From the NCBI GenBank assembly GCA_965247995.1, contig OZ252041.1, positions 1,240,001-1,304,000 on the forward strand: a DNA stretch of 64,000 nt, read 5' to 3'. This DNA is from JASLZO01 sp965247995. GTDB taxonomy: Bacteria; Chloroflexota; Dehalococcoidia; UBA6926. Made by a program: the position numbers and the translations under genes. Shown here piece by piece: positions 8,476 through 17,391 of the stretch (position 1 is the first letter of the stretch; each line of letters opens with the position of its first letter). The notes below the pieces were generated by a model. That model did no database searches, was not told the DNA's origin, and saw only the letters and a program-made list of their open reading frames with translations.

Positions 8476-8847
8476 CTACGGCTCGACCATGGGCTCGTCA
8501 ACCGGGACGTACGGCGTCGTCTTGTCCAACAAGAGACAGGGCTCACCGGATTGATCCGGGATCTGTAAGCCCCACGGTTCAACAGCATCTACCGGACGCA
8601 ATCGGATGCCGTCGTCGCCACCGTAGATAAGCAGAGCATGGCCCTCCCCAGAGTCCTCCACGACGGCCGCGTAAGCGGCGCACGGCCCCACGGCGCTCCA
8701 ACCAGTGACCTCGAAGAATCCCACCTCCCCGCGAACCCCGGCCGTTTCAACCTGGGTGATTCGACGGGGACCGCTCACGACGCTGAAGACGCGATGCAGC
8801 GAGTAATCGCAGTTGTTGCCAGCCTCGACCTCTACCTCGATGAACAT
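8476..8847 (-). CDS. Hypothetical protein
   Basis: A 123-residue protein of unknown function with start MFIEVEVEAGNNCDYSLHRV and a mixed beta-rich, acidic composition. It includes VFSVVSGPRRITQVETAGVRGEV and a C-terminal proline-rich tail. It may be an accessory protein paired with the following gene, from which it is separated by two nucleotides. There is no signal peptide and no recognisable domain. Confidence 0.5.
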   Translation of the reverse strand: MFIEVEVEAGNNCDYSLHRVFSVVSGPRRITQVETAGVRGEVGFFEVTGWSAVGPCAAYAAVVEDSGEGHALLIYGGDDGIRLRPVDAVEPWGLQIPDQSGEPCLLLDKTTPYVPVDEPMVEP

Positions 8848-9014
8848 GACTGCGACCCCCTTCCACGCCTTCCACTGCCGTCACGCGGCGGTCTCCATGA
8901 GCGGGTATCGACTCTCTATCCGCTCAAAGAGGTCATGCTACCGGGTTGTGGAACATGGAGGATGATTGGCCCGAAGCACGGCCATGGCAGCGGGTGGTTG
9001 TCCGACGGCGCGCT

Positions 9015-9044
9015 TTGACGAGATACGCTCGTTTGTTCTAGTCT
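9015..9044 (+). promoter_or_regulatory. Possible promoter of the DUF1998 helicase gene
   Basis: TTGACG (9015-9020) and TAGTCT (9039-9044) are separated by 18 bp, about 40 nt upstream of the TTG start at 9084. The -10 element is weak. The same TTGACG form is used by the two toxin-module promoters in the element. Confidence 0.4.
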
Positions 9045-9083
9045 CAGCCATCGTCCGGCAGCATACCGCTGTGAGAGGAGCGA

Positions 9084-11432
9084 TTGGACACACAAGGGTT
9101 CATCGACTACCTCTCCAACCGCCGTACGTATCGGGGACAGATTGCCCATGTGGAGCATCAACCCGAGCGGCCAGCGCGGCTAGATCCTGCGCCCGCTACG
9201 TTGCATCCGCTGCTGTCGGCGGCACTGGAAGTCCGTGGCGTCACGGACTTGTATCGCCATCAAACCGAGGCTCTCGCAGCTATTGGCCGGGGCGAGCACG
9301 TTATTGTGGCAACGGGTCCGGCTTCCGGGAAGAGCCTCTGCTACACGGTCCCAGTCCTGGACGCCTTCCTCGATGCACCGGGCCGAGCCCGTGCGTTGTA
9401 CCTGTCTCCGACGAAAGCGTTGGCCCAGGACCAACTCCGCGCATTCAAGGAGCTGACGGCTCCTCTCCCCCGGCGGCCAGTCATTGAGACCTACGACGGC
9501 GACACAGAGGGATCCGATCGGGCCGCGATACGCCGCTCAGCCGATGTGGTCCTCACGAACCCGGAGATGCTCCATCTGGGGATCCTGCCGAACCACCGAC
9601 AGTGGAGCCGACTTCTCCGGCAGTTGAAGTTCGTCGTGATCGACGAGGCGCATGCATATCGGGGAGTCTTCGGATCACACTTCGCATTCGTCATCCGCCG
9701 GCTCCGGCGGATCGCGAGACTCTACGGTTCCGAACCGCAGTTCGTGATGGCGTCTGCGACGCTGGGGAACCCGAAGGAACACGCGGAAGCGCTTACGGGA
9801 CTCAGCGTCACTCCGATCACCGAAGATGGCGCCCCCGCCGGAGGCAGGGACTTCGTGCTTTGGAACCCGCCGTTGATCGACGACGCGCGTTCGTCGAGAC
9901 GGAGCTCGATGCGGGAAGGGTCGGAGCTCTTCACACAGGCCGTAGGTTCCGGGACCAAGACGCTCGCGTTCGTCCGCTCACGGCAGGCGGCGGAGTTGGT
10001 GTTCCGGTACACGAGGGACGACCTCTCCCGCGAAGGATCACCGTTCGCGAAGCGCGTCAGTTCGTATCGGGCCGGGTACGTTCCTGAGGAGAGGCGTGCG
10101 ATTGAGCGGGCGTTCGCAGAGGGAGATCTCATGGGCGTCGTGGCGACGAACGCTATGGAGCTCGGGATCGACGTTGGTGATTTGGACACCGCTGTGCTCA
10201 TCGGCTATCCGGGGTCGCTCGCCGCGACGTTTCAACAAGCGGCACGAGCGGGCCGCCGCGGTGAGCGGGCGCTGGCGGTGTTGGTCGCCTTTGACAACCC
10301 GCTGGACCAGTATCTGATGCGCCACCCCGACATGCTGTTCCGGCGGGGTGTCGAGTTCGCCTTGGTCTCGACGACGAACCCAAGAATCCTTGGGCCCCAG
10401 TTCCTGTGCGCGGCGTACGAGGCGCCGCTCTCAGGAAGGGATGCCGACATCCTGTGCGATGAACCGCTACTGGGTGCGACGCTCCGCGCGATGGAACGCG
10501 AGGGCGTGCTGTTGAAACGAGCGGGCGGCCGCACCGGCGATCAGTGGCATGCGAGCCCGTCCGTCGGATACCCCGCAGAGTCGATTCACCTCCGGTCCGT
10601 CGCGGGAGACCAGTACGCGCTGATGGAGGTGGACTCTGGCCGGTTGCTCGAAACGATCGGCGAACCCGAAGCGTTCGCGAACGCGCATCCCGGAGCCGTT
10701 TACCTCCATCGAGGCGAGGAGTTCGTCGTTCAGGATCTCGACTTGATCAGCCACACCGCGACGCTTGCACCAGCGACTCGCCTGCCGTACTTCACGCAGT
10801 CGATGGACGATACGGACCTCCGTGTACGCGAACCGCGGGCGTCGACGACCGTCGGACCAACCACGGCTTCGCTCGGCGCCGTCGATATCTCTCGCTCGGT
10901 GATTGGGTATCGGCGCAGGCGCCATGACACGAACGAGACGCTTGGCGTGGATTACGTGGACTTGCCAACGCGTGAGTTCGAGACCGATGCGGTGTGGTGG
11001 ACGCTTCCTGGATCGATCGTCGAGGAAATGCGTGGGCGTGGCCTGGACGTTGCCGGGGGGCTTCACGCGGTCGAGCACGCCGCGATCGGGCTGCTGCCTC
11101 TGTTTGCGCTCTGCGATCGGTGGGACATCGGTGGTCTCTCCACTCCGCGACATCCTGATACGGGTGAAGCGACGATCTTCATCTACGATGGCCATCCGGG
11201 AGGAATCGGGATCGCTGAGCGTGGCTTCGATGTGCTCCCCGATCTGTGGGAAGCCACACGCCAACTGCTGGTCGAGTGCCCCTGCGAGGACGGCTGCCCG
11301 TCCTGCGTGCAATCCCCCAAGTGCGGGAATAACAACGAGCCGTTGGACAAGGCGTGCGCGACGTTGATACTTGACCGCCTGCTGGAGAGCGAGAACCGGG
11401 ATCAGGTGGCGGCGGCGTCCCCAGCTGGTTAG
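9084..11432 (+). CDS. DEAD/DEAH-box helicase with DUF1998 (MrfA/YprA-like)
   Basis: The 782-residue superfamily-2 helicase has Walker A ATGPASGKSLCYTVP (about residue 72), DEAH in VVIDEAHAYRG, motif III ASATLGN and motif VI QQAARAGRRGE. The C-terminal DUF1998 region carries a cysteine cluster (CPCEDGCPSCVQSPKCGN). Characterised relatives (MrfA) are 3'-5' DNA helicases involved in excision of mitomycin-type damage. The start is TTG at 9084 (MDTQGFIDYL) with GAGAGGAG upstream. It stands alone between a divergent hypothetical pair and a hydrolase gene. Confidence 0.88.
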   Translation: MDTQGFIDYLSNRRTYRGQIAHVEHQPERPARLDPAPATLHPLLSAALEVRGVTDLYRHQTEALAAIGRGEHVIVATGPASGKSLCYTVPVLDAFLDAPGRARALYLSPTKALAQDQLRAFKELTAPLPRRPVIETYDGDTEGSDRAAIRRSADVVLTNPEMLHLGILPNHRQWSRLLRQLKFVVIDEAHAYRGVFGSHFAFVIRRLRRIARLYGSEPQFVMASATLGNPKEHAEALTGLSVTPITEDGAPAGGRDFVLWNPPLIDDARSSRRSSMREGSELFTQAVGSGTKTLAFVRSRQAAELVFRYTRDDLSREGSPFAKRVSSYRAGYVPEERRAIERAFAEGDLMGVVATNAMELGIDVGDLDTAVLIGYPGSLAATFQQAARAGRRGERALAVLVAFDNPLDQYLMRHPDMLFRRGVEFALVSTTNPRILGPQFLCAAYEAPLSGRDADILCDEPLLGATLRAMEREGVLLKRAGGRTGDQWHASPSVGYPAESIHLRSVAGDQYALMEVDSGRLLETIGEPEAFANAHPGAVYLHRGEEFVVQDLDLISHTATLAPATRLPYFTQSMDDTDLRVREPRASTTVGPTTASLGAVDISRSVIGYRRRRHDTNETLGVDYVDLPTREFETDAVWWTLPGSIVEEMRGRGLDVAGGLHAVEHAAIGLLPLFALCDRWDIGGLSTPRHPDTGEATIFIYDGHPGGIGIAERGFDVLPDLWEATRQLLVECPCEDGCPSCVQSPKCGNNNEPLDKACATLILDRLLESENRDQVAAASPAG

Positions 11433-11541
11433 CTCGGATTCACGTGGAAGTACCGCTGACGGAGGCGGCTGTGTCGTTCGCGCGCTGATTGGGCGGTGTC
11501 AGAATGACCGGGCAACAGACTGAAATGCCAGGGGAGAGCGC

Positions 11542-12183
11542 ATGCCGCAATACGCGGTCCGGATTCCGTGCGGGGGAATCGAACTCGAGGGACGGCTTCA
11601 TTTCCCGGACGGCGAGGAAACGCCGATCGGTGGGGTAGTGGTGTGTCATCCCCACCCCCAGTACGGCGGGGACATGAACAACAACGTGGTGATCGAGATC
11701 GTGCGAGCCCTGCTCGAGAACGGGATCGCCGCGATGCGCTTCAACTTCCGCGGTGTGGGTGCGAGTGGCGGCAGCTTTGGCGGCGGCGTTGAGGAGCGCA
11801 GGGACGCGATCGCGGCATTGGACTCGGTTGCGACGAACGACCTTGCGCCGCTGAGTTCGATTGGGCTGGTAGGATACTCGTTCGGTGGTGGCGTCGCCCT
11901 CAATGCAGCGCCGGAGGCGCATGATCTGAGTGCATTGGCCCTCGTGTCGGCCGTCGGCGACGGCGATGTGCCCGGAGTGGAGCGTCTCACGATGCCAAAG
12001 CTTCTCGTAACAGGAGAAGCGGATTCGTTCGCGACGGTGGAGAGGATCGAAACGCTGGCGGCGTCGATGCCACCTTCCGTCGAAACCGAAGTGTACCCGC
12101 AGACCGATCATTTCTGGTGGGGCTCGGAGGAGCGGATGGCGGCGCGGGTCTCTGACTTCTTCCATCGGGCCTTCGGGGTCTGA
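11542..12183 (+). CDS. Alpha/beta hydrolase (COG2945/dienelactone-hydrolase-like)
   Basis: The 213-residue hydrolase shows the family's oxyanion segment HPHPQYGGDMNNNVV and the NFRGVGASGG strand. The nucleophile elbow is GYSFGG (Ser in G-x-S-x-G), followed by the acid region LLVTGEADSF and a C-terminal histidine in YPQTDHFWWG. It is soluble and of normal length for small esterases of this group. The substrate cannot be inferred. The start is ATG with GGGGAGAGC upstream. Confidence 0.85.
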   Translation: MPQYAVRIPCGGIELEGRLHFPDGEETPIGGVVVCHPHPQYGGDMNNNVVIEIVRALLENGIAAMRFNFRGVGASGGSFGGGVEERRDAIAALDSVATNDLAPLSSIGLVGYSFGGGVALNAAPEAHDLSALALVSAVGDGDVPGVERLTMPKLLVTGEADSFATVERIETLAASMPPSVETEVYPQTDHFWWGSEERMAARVSDFFHRAFGV

Positions 12184-12224
12184 TCACGGTTGTTCCGGGT
12201 ACGGCCCGTTCGTAGACTGGGCCC

Positions 12225-12806
12225 ATGACGGCCGACCCGCCACAGAACTCAACTCCCGCCTCCCCGCCGGCAAAGGGCGGATTCGTGCTGGCAATCCCGT
12301 TCGTGGCGGTGGGTGCGGTTGTCCTTGCGGCAGACCAGGCGACCAAGCAGGCCGTCGTTACGTTTGTGGAATGGCGCGATGTGGTGACGGTGGCTCCGTT
12401 CTTTGGAATCACTCACGTGACCAATACAGGGAGCGCGTTTGGGCTACTGCAGGGCCAGTCCGGGTTTCTGATCTTGGCGAGCGTGATCGGCCTGCTGGCG
12501 GTGATCTTTTACTACCGGGCGAACGGCCGAGAGAGCCTACTCCTGCGTTTCGCGCTTGGGTTGGTGATGGGAGGGGCGCTTGGAAACCTCACCGACCGGT
12601 TGCTTCGGGGCGCGGTGGTGGATTTCATCGACGTCCAACCCTGGCCGGGATTCCACTGGCCGGCTTTCAACATCGCGGACAGCTCGCTTCTGGTTGGCTT
12701 AATGCTGCTGGCCATCTACGTCATGCGGCAGCGCGAGCGCCGAACGGGAGCGATAGCGCGGCCCGTCCCAACGGCGACGACTATCGGTGGTGACGCGCAG
12801 TCCTGA
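12225..12806 (+). CDS. lspA: Lipoprotein signal peptidase (signal peptidase II)
   Basis: The 193-residue membrane aspartic protease cleaves prolipoprotein signal peptides before the lipidated Cys. It has four TM helices and the conserved boxes AADQATKQAV, THVTNTGSAFGLLQG, GGALGNLTDRLLRGAVVDFIDV (first catalytic Asp) and AFNIADSSLLVG (second catalytic Asp). Its 3' end overlaps the pseudouridine synthase start by 20 bp, the common lspA-rluD arrangement. Confidence 0.95.
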   Translation: MTADPPQNSTPASPPAKGGFVLAIPFVAVGAVVLAADQATKQAVVTFVEWRDVVTVAPFFGITHVTNTGSAFGLLQGQSGFLILASVIGLLAVIFYYRANGRESLLLRFALGLVMGGALGNLTDRLLRGAVVDFIDVQPWPGFHWPAFNIADSSLLVGLMLLAIYVMRQRERRTGAIARPVPTATTIGGDAQS

Positions 12807-13761
12807 CCCCTCCGCGTTCACGGTGGGTGAGCGCGATGCGGGTCAACGGTTGGACCGGTTCCTAGCGGACCGTATGGTGGGGTTTTCCCGGTCGGCGATT
12901 GGTCGCATCCTCCGAGAAGGCGGAGTCTCCATCAACAACGCAGCGCCCCGGAAGGCGGGCCAAATGCTCGACCCCGGGGATGTCGTGTTGGTCCAGCGGG
13001 TCACGCCGAACGAGGAGTTGACGACCCCCTCGGCTGCTGATGTCCCCCGTGTCATCTACGAGGACGAGTTCCTGCTGGCGATTGACAAGCCAGCGGGACT
13101 CCCGGTTCATCCTGGACCCGGACATTCGGTGGGGACTCTGGTCGACCGTCTGCTTGCGTTGGGCACACCGTTGTCCCAATCCGCAGGAGACGAACGTCCC
13201 GGGATTGTCCACCGGCTGGACAAAGAGACGTCCGGAGTCATGTTGGTCGCGAAGAACGACGCCGTGCACGCGGTCCTGGCGAAACAGTTCGCCCTGAGGG
13301 ACGTTCAAAAAACCTACCTTGCGCTGCTCCGGGGCCGGCTCCTGCCAGAAGAAGGCATGATCGACGCACCAATTGGCAGAGACCCGGGCAACCGCCAACG
13401 GATGGCGATTGTCACGAAGGGCCGCGAAGCGCAAACGGGGTTCAGGGTCGTTCGCCACCTTGGCGACCGTTCCCTTGTAGTTGCACGGCCTCAGACAGGG
13501 AGACCGCACCAGATACGGGTCCACTTCTCATCGATCGGCCATCCTGTCGTCGGCGATCCGGTGTACGGCCGTGGGCGAGGGCGCCGGCGTCACGACACCT
13601 CGCGGATGTTTCTTCATTCGTTCCGCCTGAGGTTCGAGCACCCCGTCTCGCAGGCATCGGTTGTGGTGGAGGCAACGTTGGCGCCTGACCTCGAGGCGGA
13701 CCTTCGTACGATGGCGGGCGCTGACTACGAGGCGCTGATGGAAGAGATTGCGAGCGCCTAG
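12787..13761 (+). CDS. rluD: RluD-family 23S rRNA pseudouridine synthase
   Basis: The 324-residue enzyme has an N-terminal S4 RNA-binding domain (GQRLDRFLADRM...SRSAIGRILREGGVSINN) and the RsuA/RluA catalytic core. The catalytic Asp lies in HRLDKETSGVMLVAKN. The GRPHQIRVH motif and a C-terminal basic segment follow. The start is GTG at 12787, overlapping lspA, so translation is probably coupled. Exact target uridines are inferred only from family membership. Confidence 0.88.
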   Translation: MVTRSPDPSAFTVGERDAGQRLDRFLADRMVGFSRSAIGRILREGGVSINNAAPRKAGQMLDPGDVVLVQRVTPNEELTTPSAADVPRVIYEDEFLLAIDKPAGLPVHPGPGHSVGTLVDRLLALGTPLSQSAGDERPGIVHRLDKETSGVMLVAKNDAVHAVLAKQFALRDVQKTYLALLRGRLLPEEGMIDAPIGRDPGNRQRMAIVTKGREAQTGFRVVRHLGDRSLVVARPQTGRPHQIRVHFSSIGHPVVGDPVYGRGRGRRRHDTSRMFLHSFRLRFEHPVSQASVVVEATLAPDLEADLRTMAGADYEALMEEIASA

Positions 13762-13800
13762 CCAGTAAGATGGACCTGCTCTGAGATTGGACCGCGAGGG

Positions 13801-15408
13801 ATGAACGAACCAGTGGCAACCAACACCGTCCGCGTCCGCTATGCGCCAAGTCCGACTGGGACTCCGCACGTGGGGAACATTCGCACGGCGCTGTTCAACT
13901 GGCTGTTCGCTCGCCATCACGATGGAACCTTCATCGTCCGGATCGAAGACACCGATCAGGAGCGACGGGTCGAGGGCGCTGAACAAGAGATCCTCGATTC
14001 GCTGCGATGGCTGGACCTAGACTGGGACGAGGGACCGGACACGCCTGACGGCGCATTCGGTCCGTATGTCCAGTCCCAGCGGCTTGGGCTCTATCAAGAT
14101 GTTGCCCGGCGGTTGATCGATGCGGACGCTGCGTATTACTGCTACTGCTCGTTGGACCGTCTGGACGCCCTCCGGCAAGCACAGACGAAGCGAAAGGCGC
14201 CGACGGGTTATGACCGCAAGTGCCGGAACTTGAGCTCGGAGGAACGCGCGGAAGCGAATGACAGCGGGGTGGCCCCCGTGGTCCGGTTCAAGATACCGCT
14301 CACTGGCAAGACCACGTTCCACGATGCGATCCGCGGGTCGGTGACCTGGGAAAACCGGCTGATCGACGACTTCGTGTTGCTCAAGTCCGATGGATTCCCG
14401 ACCTACCACTTGGCTAACGTGGTGGACGATCACGAGATGCAGATCTCGCACGTGTTCCGAGCGGACGAATGGTTGGCTTCGACACCTCGGCATGTACTGC
14501 TGTACCAATCGTTGGAGTGGGAACCGCCAGTCTTTGCGCACATGCCGCTGATCTTGGGGTCCGACCGTTCGAAGCTGTCAAAGCGCCACGGGGCTGTTTC
14601 GCTGCTCGACTACTCCGAGCAGGGTTATCTCCCTGAGGCCATGCTCAACTTCCTTGCGCTGCTGGGTTGGTCCCTCGATGATAAGACCACCGTCTTGTCG
14701 CGCGGCGACTTGGTCCGGGGATTCAAGCTGGACCGTGTGGTGGCGTCACCCGCCATCTTCGATCTGGACAAATTGAGTTGGATCAACGGCGTGTACATTC
14801 GCGAACTGGCCCCTGACGAGTTCGCGAAACAAGCGCTCCCGTTCCTCACCCGGGGTCTGCCGGCGGAAGTACGCCGACCGCTCGATTGGTCGTTCACACG
14901 CGAGGTCTGTGCACTCGTGCAAGACCGGGCGCGGACTCTCGGTGAGGTGACGGAGCTGGCCGAATTCTTCTATACGCACGACGTCGATTTCCCGCCGGCT
15001 TTGATTTGGGCAGGGATGGGGGACAAACAGGTCAAGAAGTTGGCGGATGCCGGAGAGGACCTGTCGAACCATGCGCTACCCGAAGACGCGGCGGTGATAT
15101 TGGCTTGGCTGGAAGCGGCTGACCGCCGGCTCAACGAGTTGGAGGGCGAGTGGGAAGCGGGCCGGCTGGAGGAGACACTCCGTGCTCTGGTCACGGAGGT
15201 CGATTCGAGCACAAGAAAGCTGTTCGGTGCGCTGCGCGTCGCGTTGACCGGGCGCACCGCTGCGCCTCCGTTGTTCGAAACCATGGAGGTATTGAACCGG
15301 GACGTGTGCTTAGACCGGATCAGCGCGGCGACCGACCGGCTCCGAACGAGCTACCAACAGCGCCGGGTGGACTCTGCGAACCACGCCGTATCGTCAACGA
15401 GGGAGTGA
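13801..15408 (+). CDS. gltX: Glutamyl-tRNA synthetase
   Basis: The 535-residue class I synthetase has the HIGH-type motif in YAPSPTGTPHVGNIRTALFN and the KMSKS-type loop SKLSKRHGAVSLLDY. It also shows IEDTDQERRVEGAEQEI and the anticodon-binding C-terminal domain. The start MNEPVATNTVRVRYAPSP gives a slightly longer N-terminus than usual. It is the last protein gene before the tRNA-Asp integration site. Confidence 0.95.
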   Translation: MNEPVATNTVRVRYAPSPTGTPHVGNIRTALFNWLFARHHDGTFIVRIEDTDQERRVEGAEQEILDSLRWLDLDWDEGPDTPDGAFGPYVQSQRLGLYQDVARRLIDADAAYYCYCSLDRLDALRQAQTKRKAPTGYDRKCRNLSSEERAEANDSGVAPVVRFKIPLTGKTTFHDAIRGSVTWENRLIDDFVLLKSDGFPTYHLANVVDDHEMQISHVFRADEWLASTPRHVLLYQSLEWEPPVFAHMPLILGSDRSKLSKRHGAVSLLDYSEQGYLPEAMLNFLALLGWSLDDKTTVLSRGDLVRGFKLDRVVASPAIFDLDKLSWINGVYIRELAPDEFAKQALPFLTRGLPAEVRRPLDWSFTREVCALVQDRARTLGEVTELAEFFYTHDVDFPPALIWAGMGDKQVKKLADAGEDLSNHALPEDAAVILAWLEAADRRLNELEGEWEAGRLEETLRALVTEVDSSTRKLFGALRVALTGRTAAPPLFETMEVLNRDVCLDRISAATDRLRTSYQQRRVDSANHAVSSTRE

Positions 15409-15491
15409 CGCCCCGGGCGAACGCGGTTCGCCGATGACCGAGATTCTTGGTCGAAGACAAGCGAGTCAATGGTTTGTTGCCGACCGACGCC

Positions 15492-15520
15492 TTGAACTGC
15501 AGCGAGGCCGAATGGATAAT
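15492..15520 (+). promoter_or_regulatory. Probable promoter of tRNA-Asp
   Basis: TTGAAC (15492-15497) and GATAAT (15515-15520) are separated by 17 bp. Initiation near 15527 would leave a 31-nt 5' leader for RNase P to remove. Because the first element gene starts 22 nt after the tRNA, this host promoter may also drive it. Confidence 0.55.
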
Positions 15521-15557
15521 GAGCGAACCCCCGAATGTAGGGTGTCAGGCTGAGCGC

Positions 15558-15636
15558 GACCCGGTGGTGTAGTCTGGTTTAACATACTGCCCTGTCAAGG
15601 CAGAGATCGCCGGTTCAAATCCGGTCCGGGTCGCCA
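15558..15636 (+). tRNA. tRNA-Asp (anticodon GTC), integration target
   Basis: The cloverleaf folds as acceptor GACCCGG/CCGGGTC, anticodon stem CTGCC/GGCAG with loop CTGTCAA (anticodon GTC), T-arm GCCGG-TTCAAAT-CCGGT, discriminator G and encoded CCA. The gene is complete because the element carries the identical 3' half and regenerates it on integration. Confidence 0.93.
15588..15636 (+). repeat. attL core: 49-bp direct repeat within tRNA-Asp
   Basis: This stretch, from the anticodon stem to the terminal CCA, is identical to 63335-63383. Sequences diverge on both sides (C versus T before it, G versus A after it). It marks the left boundary of the integrated element. Confidence 0.93.
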
Positions 15637-15658
15637 GGCTTTTTGCGGGGAGGTTGCT

Positions 15659-16129
15659 GTGGAGCTAATGGTCTGCAAGGTCCCGCCATCATTGGCCGGC
15701 GATCCTGGGCCCTTCCCCTTTGATCCCAGATACGAAGAACACTTCCGAGCGGCCGCCGCTCGTCGCGCAGTATTGGTGCTCGAAGGTGACGTCCTCGCCA
15801 ACAGCGACGAATGGTACAGGGCGTTTCAGGTTGACACGCGGTCGCTGTTACCCGCCACGGACGCGGCTGGTCGCTACCTCTACGGGATGCCGACGGAACT
15901 ATACGTTCGAGCTCAACGAGTCTGCCAGCAATATGCGATCGGTGGGGTGCCACGCGCTGGGGACCTCGGCTACACAATGGAGCACAACAAGCTTTGGTTC
16001 TTCACTCGCACACAACCGCACAGCATGGATCGGTTTGATCCCGTCCTGGATCAAATCACCGCAGACTTCTCGGCATACGTCGTGGACGATTTCTTCGGAC
16101 CGCATCGGCAGCCGCTTGGCGTCGGATAG
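15659..16129 (+). CDS. Hypothetical protein, first gene of the element
   Basis: A 156-residue soluble protein of unknown function with start GTG (MELMVCKVPPSLAG) and GGGGAGG just upstream. The middle has an ELYVRAQRVCQQYAIGG helix and the C-terminus is aromatic (KLWFFTRTQPHSMDRF). It begins only 22 nt after the tRNA CCA and I see no separate promoter, so it may be read from the tRNA-Asp promoter. The next gene starts 11 nt after its stop, and a terminator closes the pair. Confidence 0.6.
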   Translation: MELMVCKVPPSLAGDPGPFPFDPRYEEHFRAAAARRAVLVLEGDVLANSDEWYRAFQVDTRSLLPATDAAGRYLYGMPTELYVRAQRVCQQYAIGGVPRAGDLGYTMEHNKLWFFTRTQPHSMDRFDPVLDQITADFSAYVVDDFFGPHRQPLGVG

Positions 16130-16140
16130 GATGCCGCGGG

Positions 16141-16737
16141 GTGGTCGATACGCGAAGACGTCCTCTCGCGGTGAACGGCTCCACGGTGGTACCGTTGGCG
16201 ACGGTGGTCAAGACACTCGAAGACGCGGGGACTCCCGAGGACCTTATCCACCAGGTAGTCGTGGCGAGTCAACCTATTCCAGTCACACTCCGAGAAGCCG
16301 CAGAACGGTGTAGTGCGCCTCATCGCCGGGTACGTTGGTGGCACAGTCGGGGCCTACTCTCCGAAGTAAGTCGTGAGAAGGGCCCAGGTCCGGGTGGGAG
16401 AATCGTCTATGTCGATCTTCACGAAGTTGAACACTTGGTGAAGCACCCACCCAGCGGCGATTCGCGCCGAGCACATGACGCGCCAGCTTTCGTGCCGGGA
16501 GAGCCCAATCCGGTATTGCTCCGTGAGGCCGCTGAGCGGTGCGGGTTGCCTCTCAGCCGGATTAGGGGATGGCATGCTCGGGGCCACCTTGACGAGGTCG
16601 GCAGAGGCCCTGGCCCGGGGGGTTCGATCGTCTACGTTGACCTCAACCAGGTCCATTATCTCAGGGACAACCCTCCCCCCTACGGGCCGCGCCCCAAACT
16701 GGAGGCGTACCTCAAGATTGTCGCGAGTGTGATGTAG
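16141..16737 (+). CDS. Tandem helix-turn-helix DNA-binding protein (regulator or excisionase-like)
   Basis: The 198-residue protein holds two copies of one winged-helix unit. One lies at about residues 48-102 (LREAAERCSAPHRRVRWWHS...GRIVYVDLHEVEHLV), the other at about residues 121-176 (LREAAERCGLPLSRIRGWHA...GSIVYVDLNQVHYL). Each looks like a MerR/excisionase-type HTH followed by a beta wing (GPGPGG, IVYVDL). Such units bind DNA, and the tandem form suggests a protein that bridges two half sites within one chain. Next to attL it is a candidate lysogeny or excision control factor. The start is GTG. Confidence 0.6.
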   Translation: MVDTRRRPLAVNGSTVVPLATVVKTLEDAGTPEDLIHQVVVASQPIPVTLREAAERCSAPHRRVRWWHSRGLLSEVSREKGPGPGGRIVYVDLHEVEHLVKHPPSGDSRRAHDAPAFVPGEPNPVLLREAAERCGLPLSRIRGWHARGHLDEVGRGPGPGGSIVYVDLNQVHYLRDNPPPYGPRPKLEAYLKIVASVM

Positions 16738-16803
16738 CACTGCTACTCGTCTGTTGACTTCTGCGGCGGGGGTTGACAGAGCCAAATAAAGGCATCTACC
16801 TTT

Positions 16804-16833
16804 CCCCCAGTCACTATCGGCTGGGGGTTTCTT
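16804..16833 (+). terminator. Intrinsic terminator after the att-proximal gene pair
   Basis: The stem CCCCCAG (16804-16810) / CTGGGGG (16821-16827) with a 10-nt loop is followed by TTTCTT. It would end the short operon that starts at the tRNA. Confidence 0.75.
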
Positions 16834-16838
16834 GGTTC

Positions 16839-17192
16839 ATGGGGAACGCACTCCACCGGCAACCGCGTGAGCGCAGCGTGCCCGATAGTCGAACCTTCGC
16901 TGAAGGGACGTGTCTTTCCCTAGCTATTGGGACCGCGTTTTTTGTCATGTCGCTTTGGCTCCACCAACTCCCCGAAATGCCGACGGTCGCTGCCGTCGGA
17001 CTATTGGCGGCTATCCCGTTGACGTATGCCCTTGGGGCGATATGCGGAGACGCTCTAGCTGGACATGCGGTTCGCTATGTAGAATCCCGCTCCGCCAATA
17101 AACGTGCTGACGACGAGCAGAACCGCCGCACCACCCCAATTGCCCACGATGGCGTTGAACACGATCAGCACGAACGCCGTGATCAACAGTAG
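16839..17192 (+). CDS. Possible small two-TM membrane protein
   Basis: An open frame from ATG 16839 gives 117 residues with two hydrophobic segments (TCLSLAIGTAFFVMSLWLH and VAAVGLLAAIPLTYALGAIC) and a charged tail. No ribosome-binding site is clear, and the 3' part overlaps an opposite-strand gene with a very good one (17055-17246). The two TM segments lie outside the overlap, so a real gene is possible. Confidence 0.33.
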   Translation: MGNALHRQPRERSVPDSRTFAEGTCLSLAIGTAFFVMSLWLHQLPEMPTVAAVGLLAAIPLTYALGAICGDALAGHAVRYVESRSANKRADDEQNRRTTPIAHDGVEHDQHERRDQQ

Positions 17193-17246
17193 TGCAAGTA
17201 GCACGCGAATGACCGCCGCAATGCCAGCTCCAATTACTCCGCCCAT
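17055..17246 (-). CDS. Small two-TM membrane protein
   Basis: A 63-residue protein starting MGGVIGAGIAAVIRVLLALL with a strong ribosome-binding site (GGAGGA seven nucleotides before the ATG). Two hydrophobic helices flank NAIVGNWGG. Nothing identifies its role; small holin-like or membrane-accessory proteins of mobile elements look similar. It is one of very few minus-strand genes in the left arm. Confidence 0.55.
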   Translation of the reverse strand: MGGVIGAGIAAVIRVLLALLLITAFVLIVFNAIVGNWGGAAVLLVVSTFIGGAGFYIANRMSS

Positions 17247-17391
17247 GTCCTCCTCCGTTCTTGAGATCCGCGTACTCGACCACGTACATCCTATTGGAAC
17301 GGAGGGGGGCACCAGAACACCAATCGTGCGGGTGCCGAGCGATCTCAAACCACCTCGGCTTCGGCCGCCAGATTCCTAGGTAACAAAAACC

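Noticed and set aside
17247..17391. Possible tRNA-like structure between the small membrane gene and the zinc-protein gene
   Set aside because: Inverted repeats are present but no T-loop consensus or anticodon arm can be fitted on either strand.
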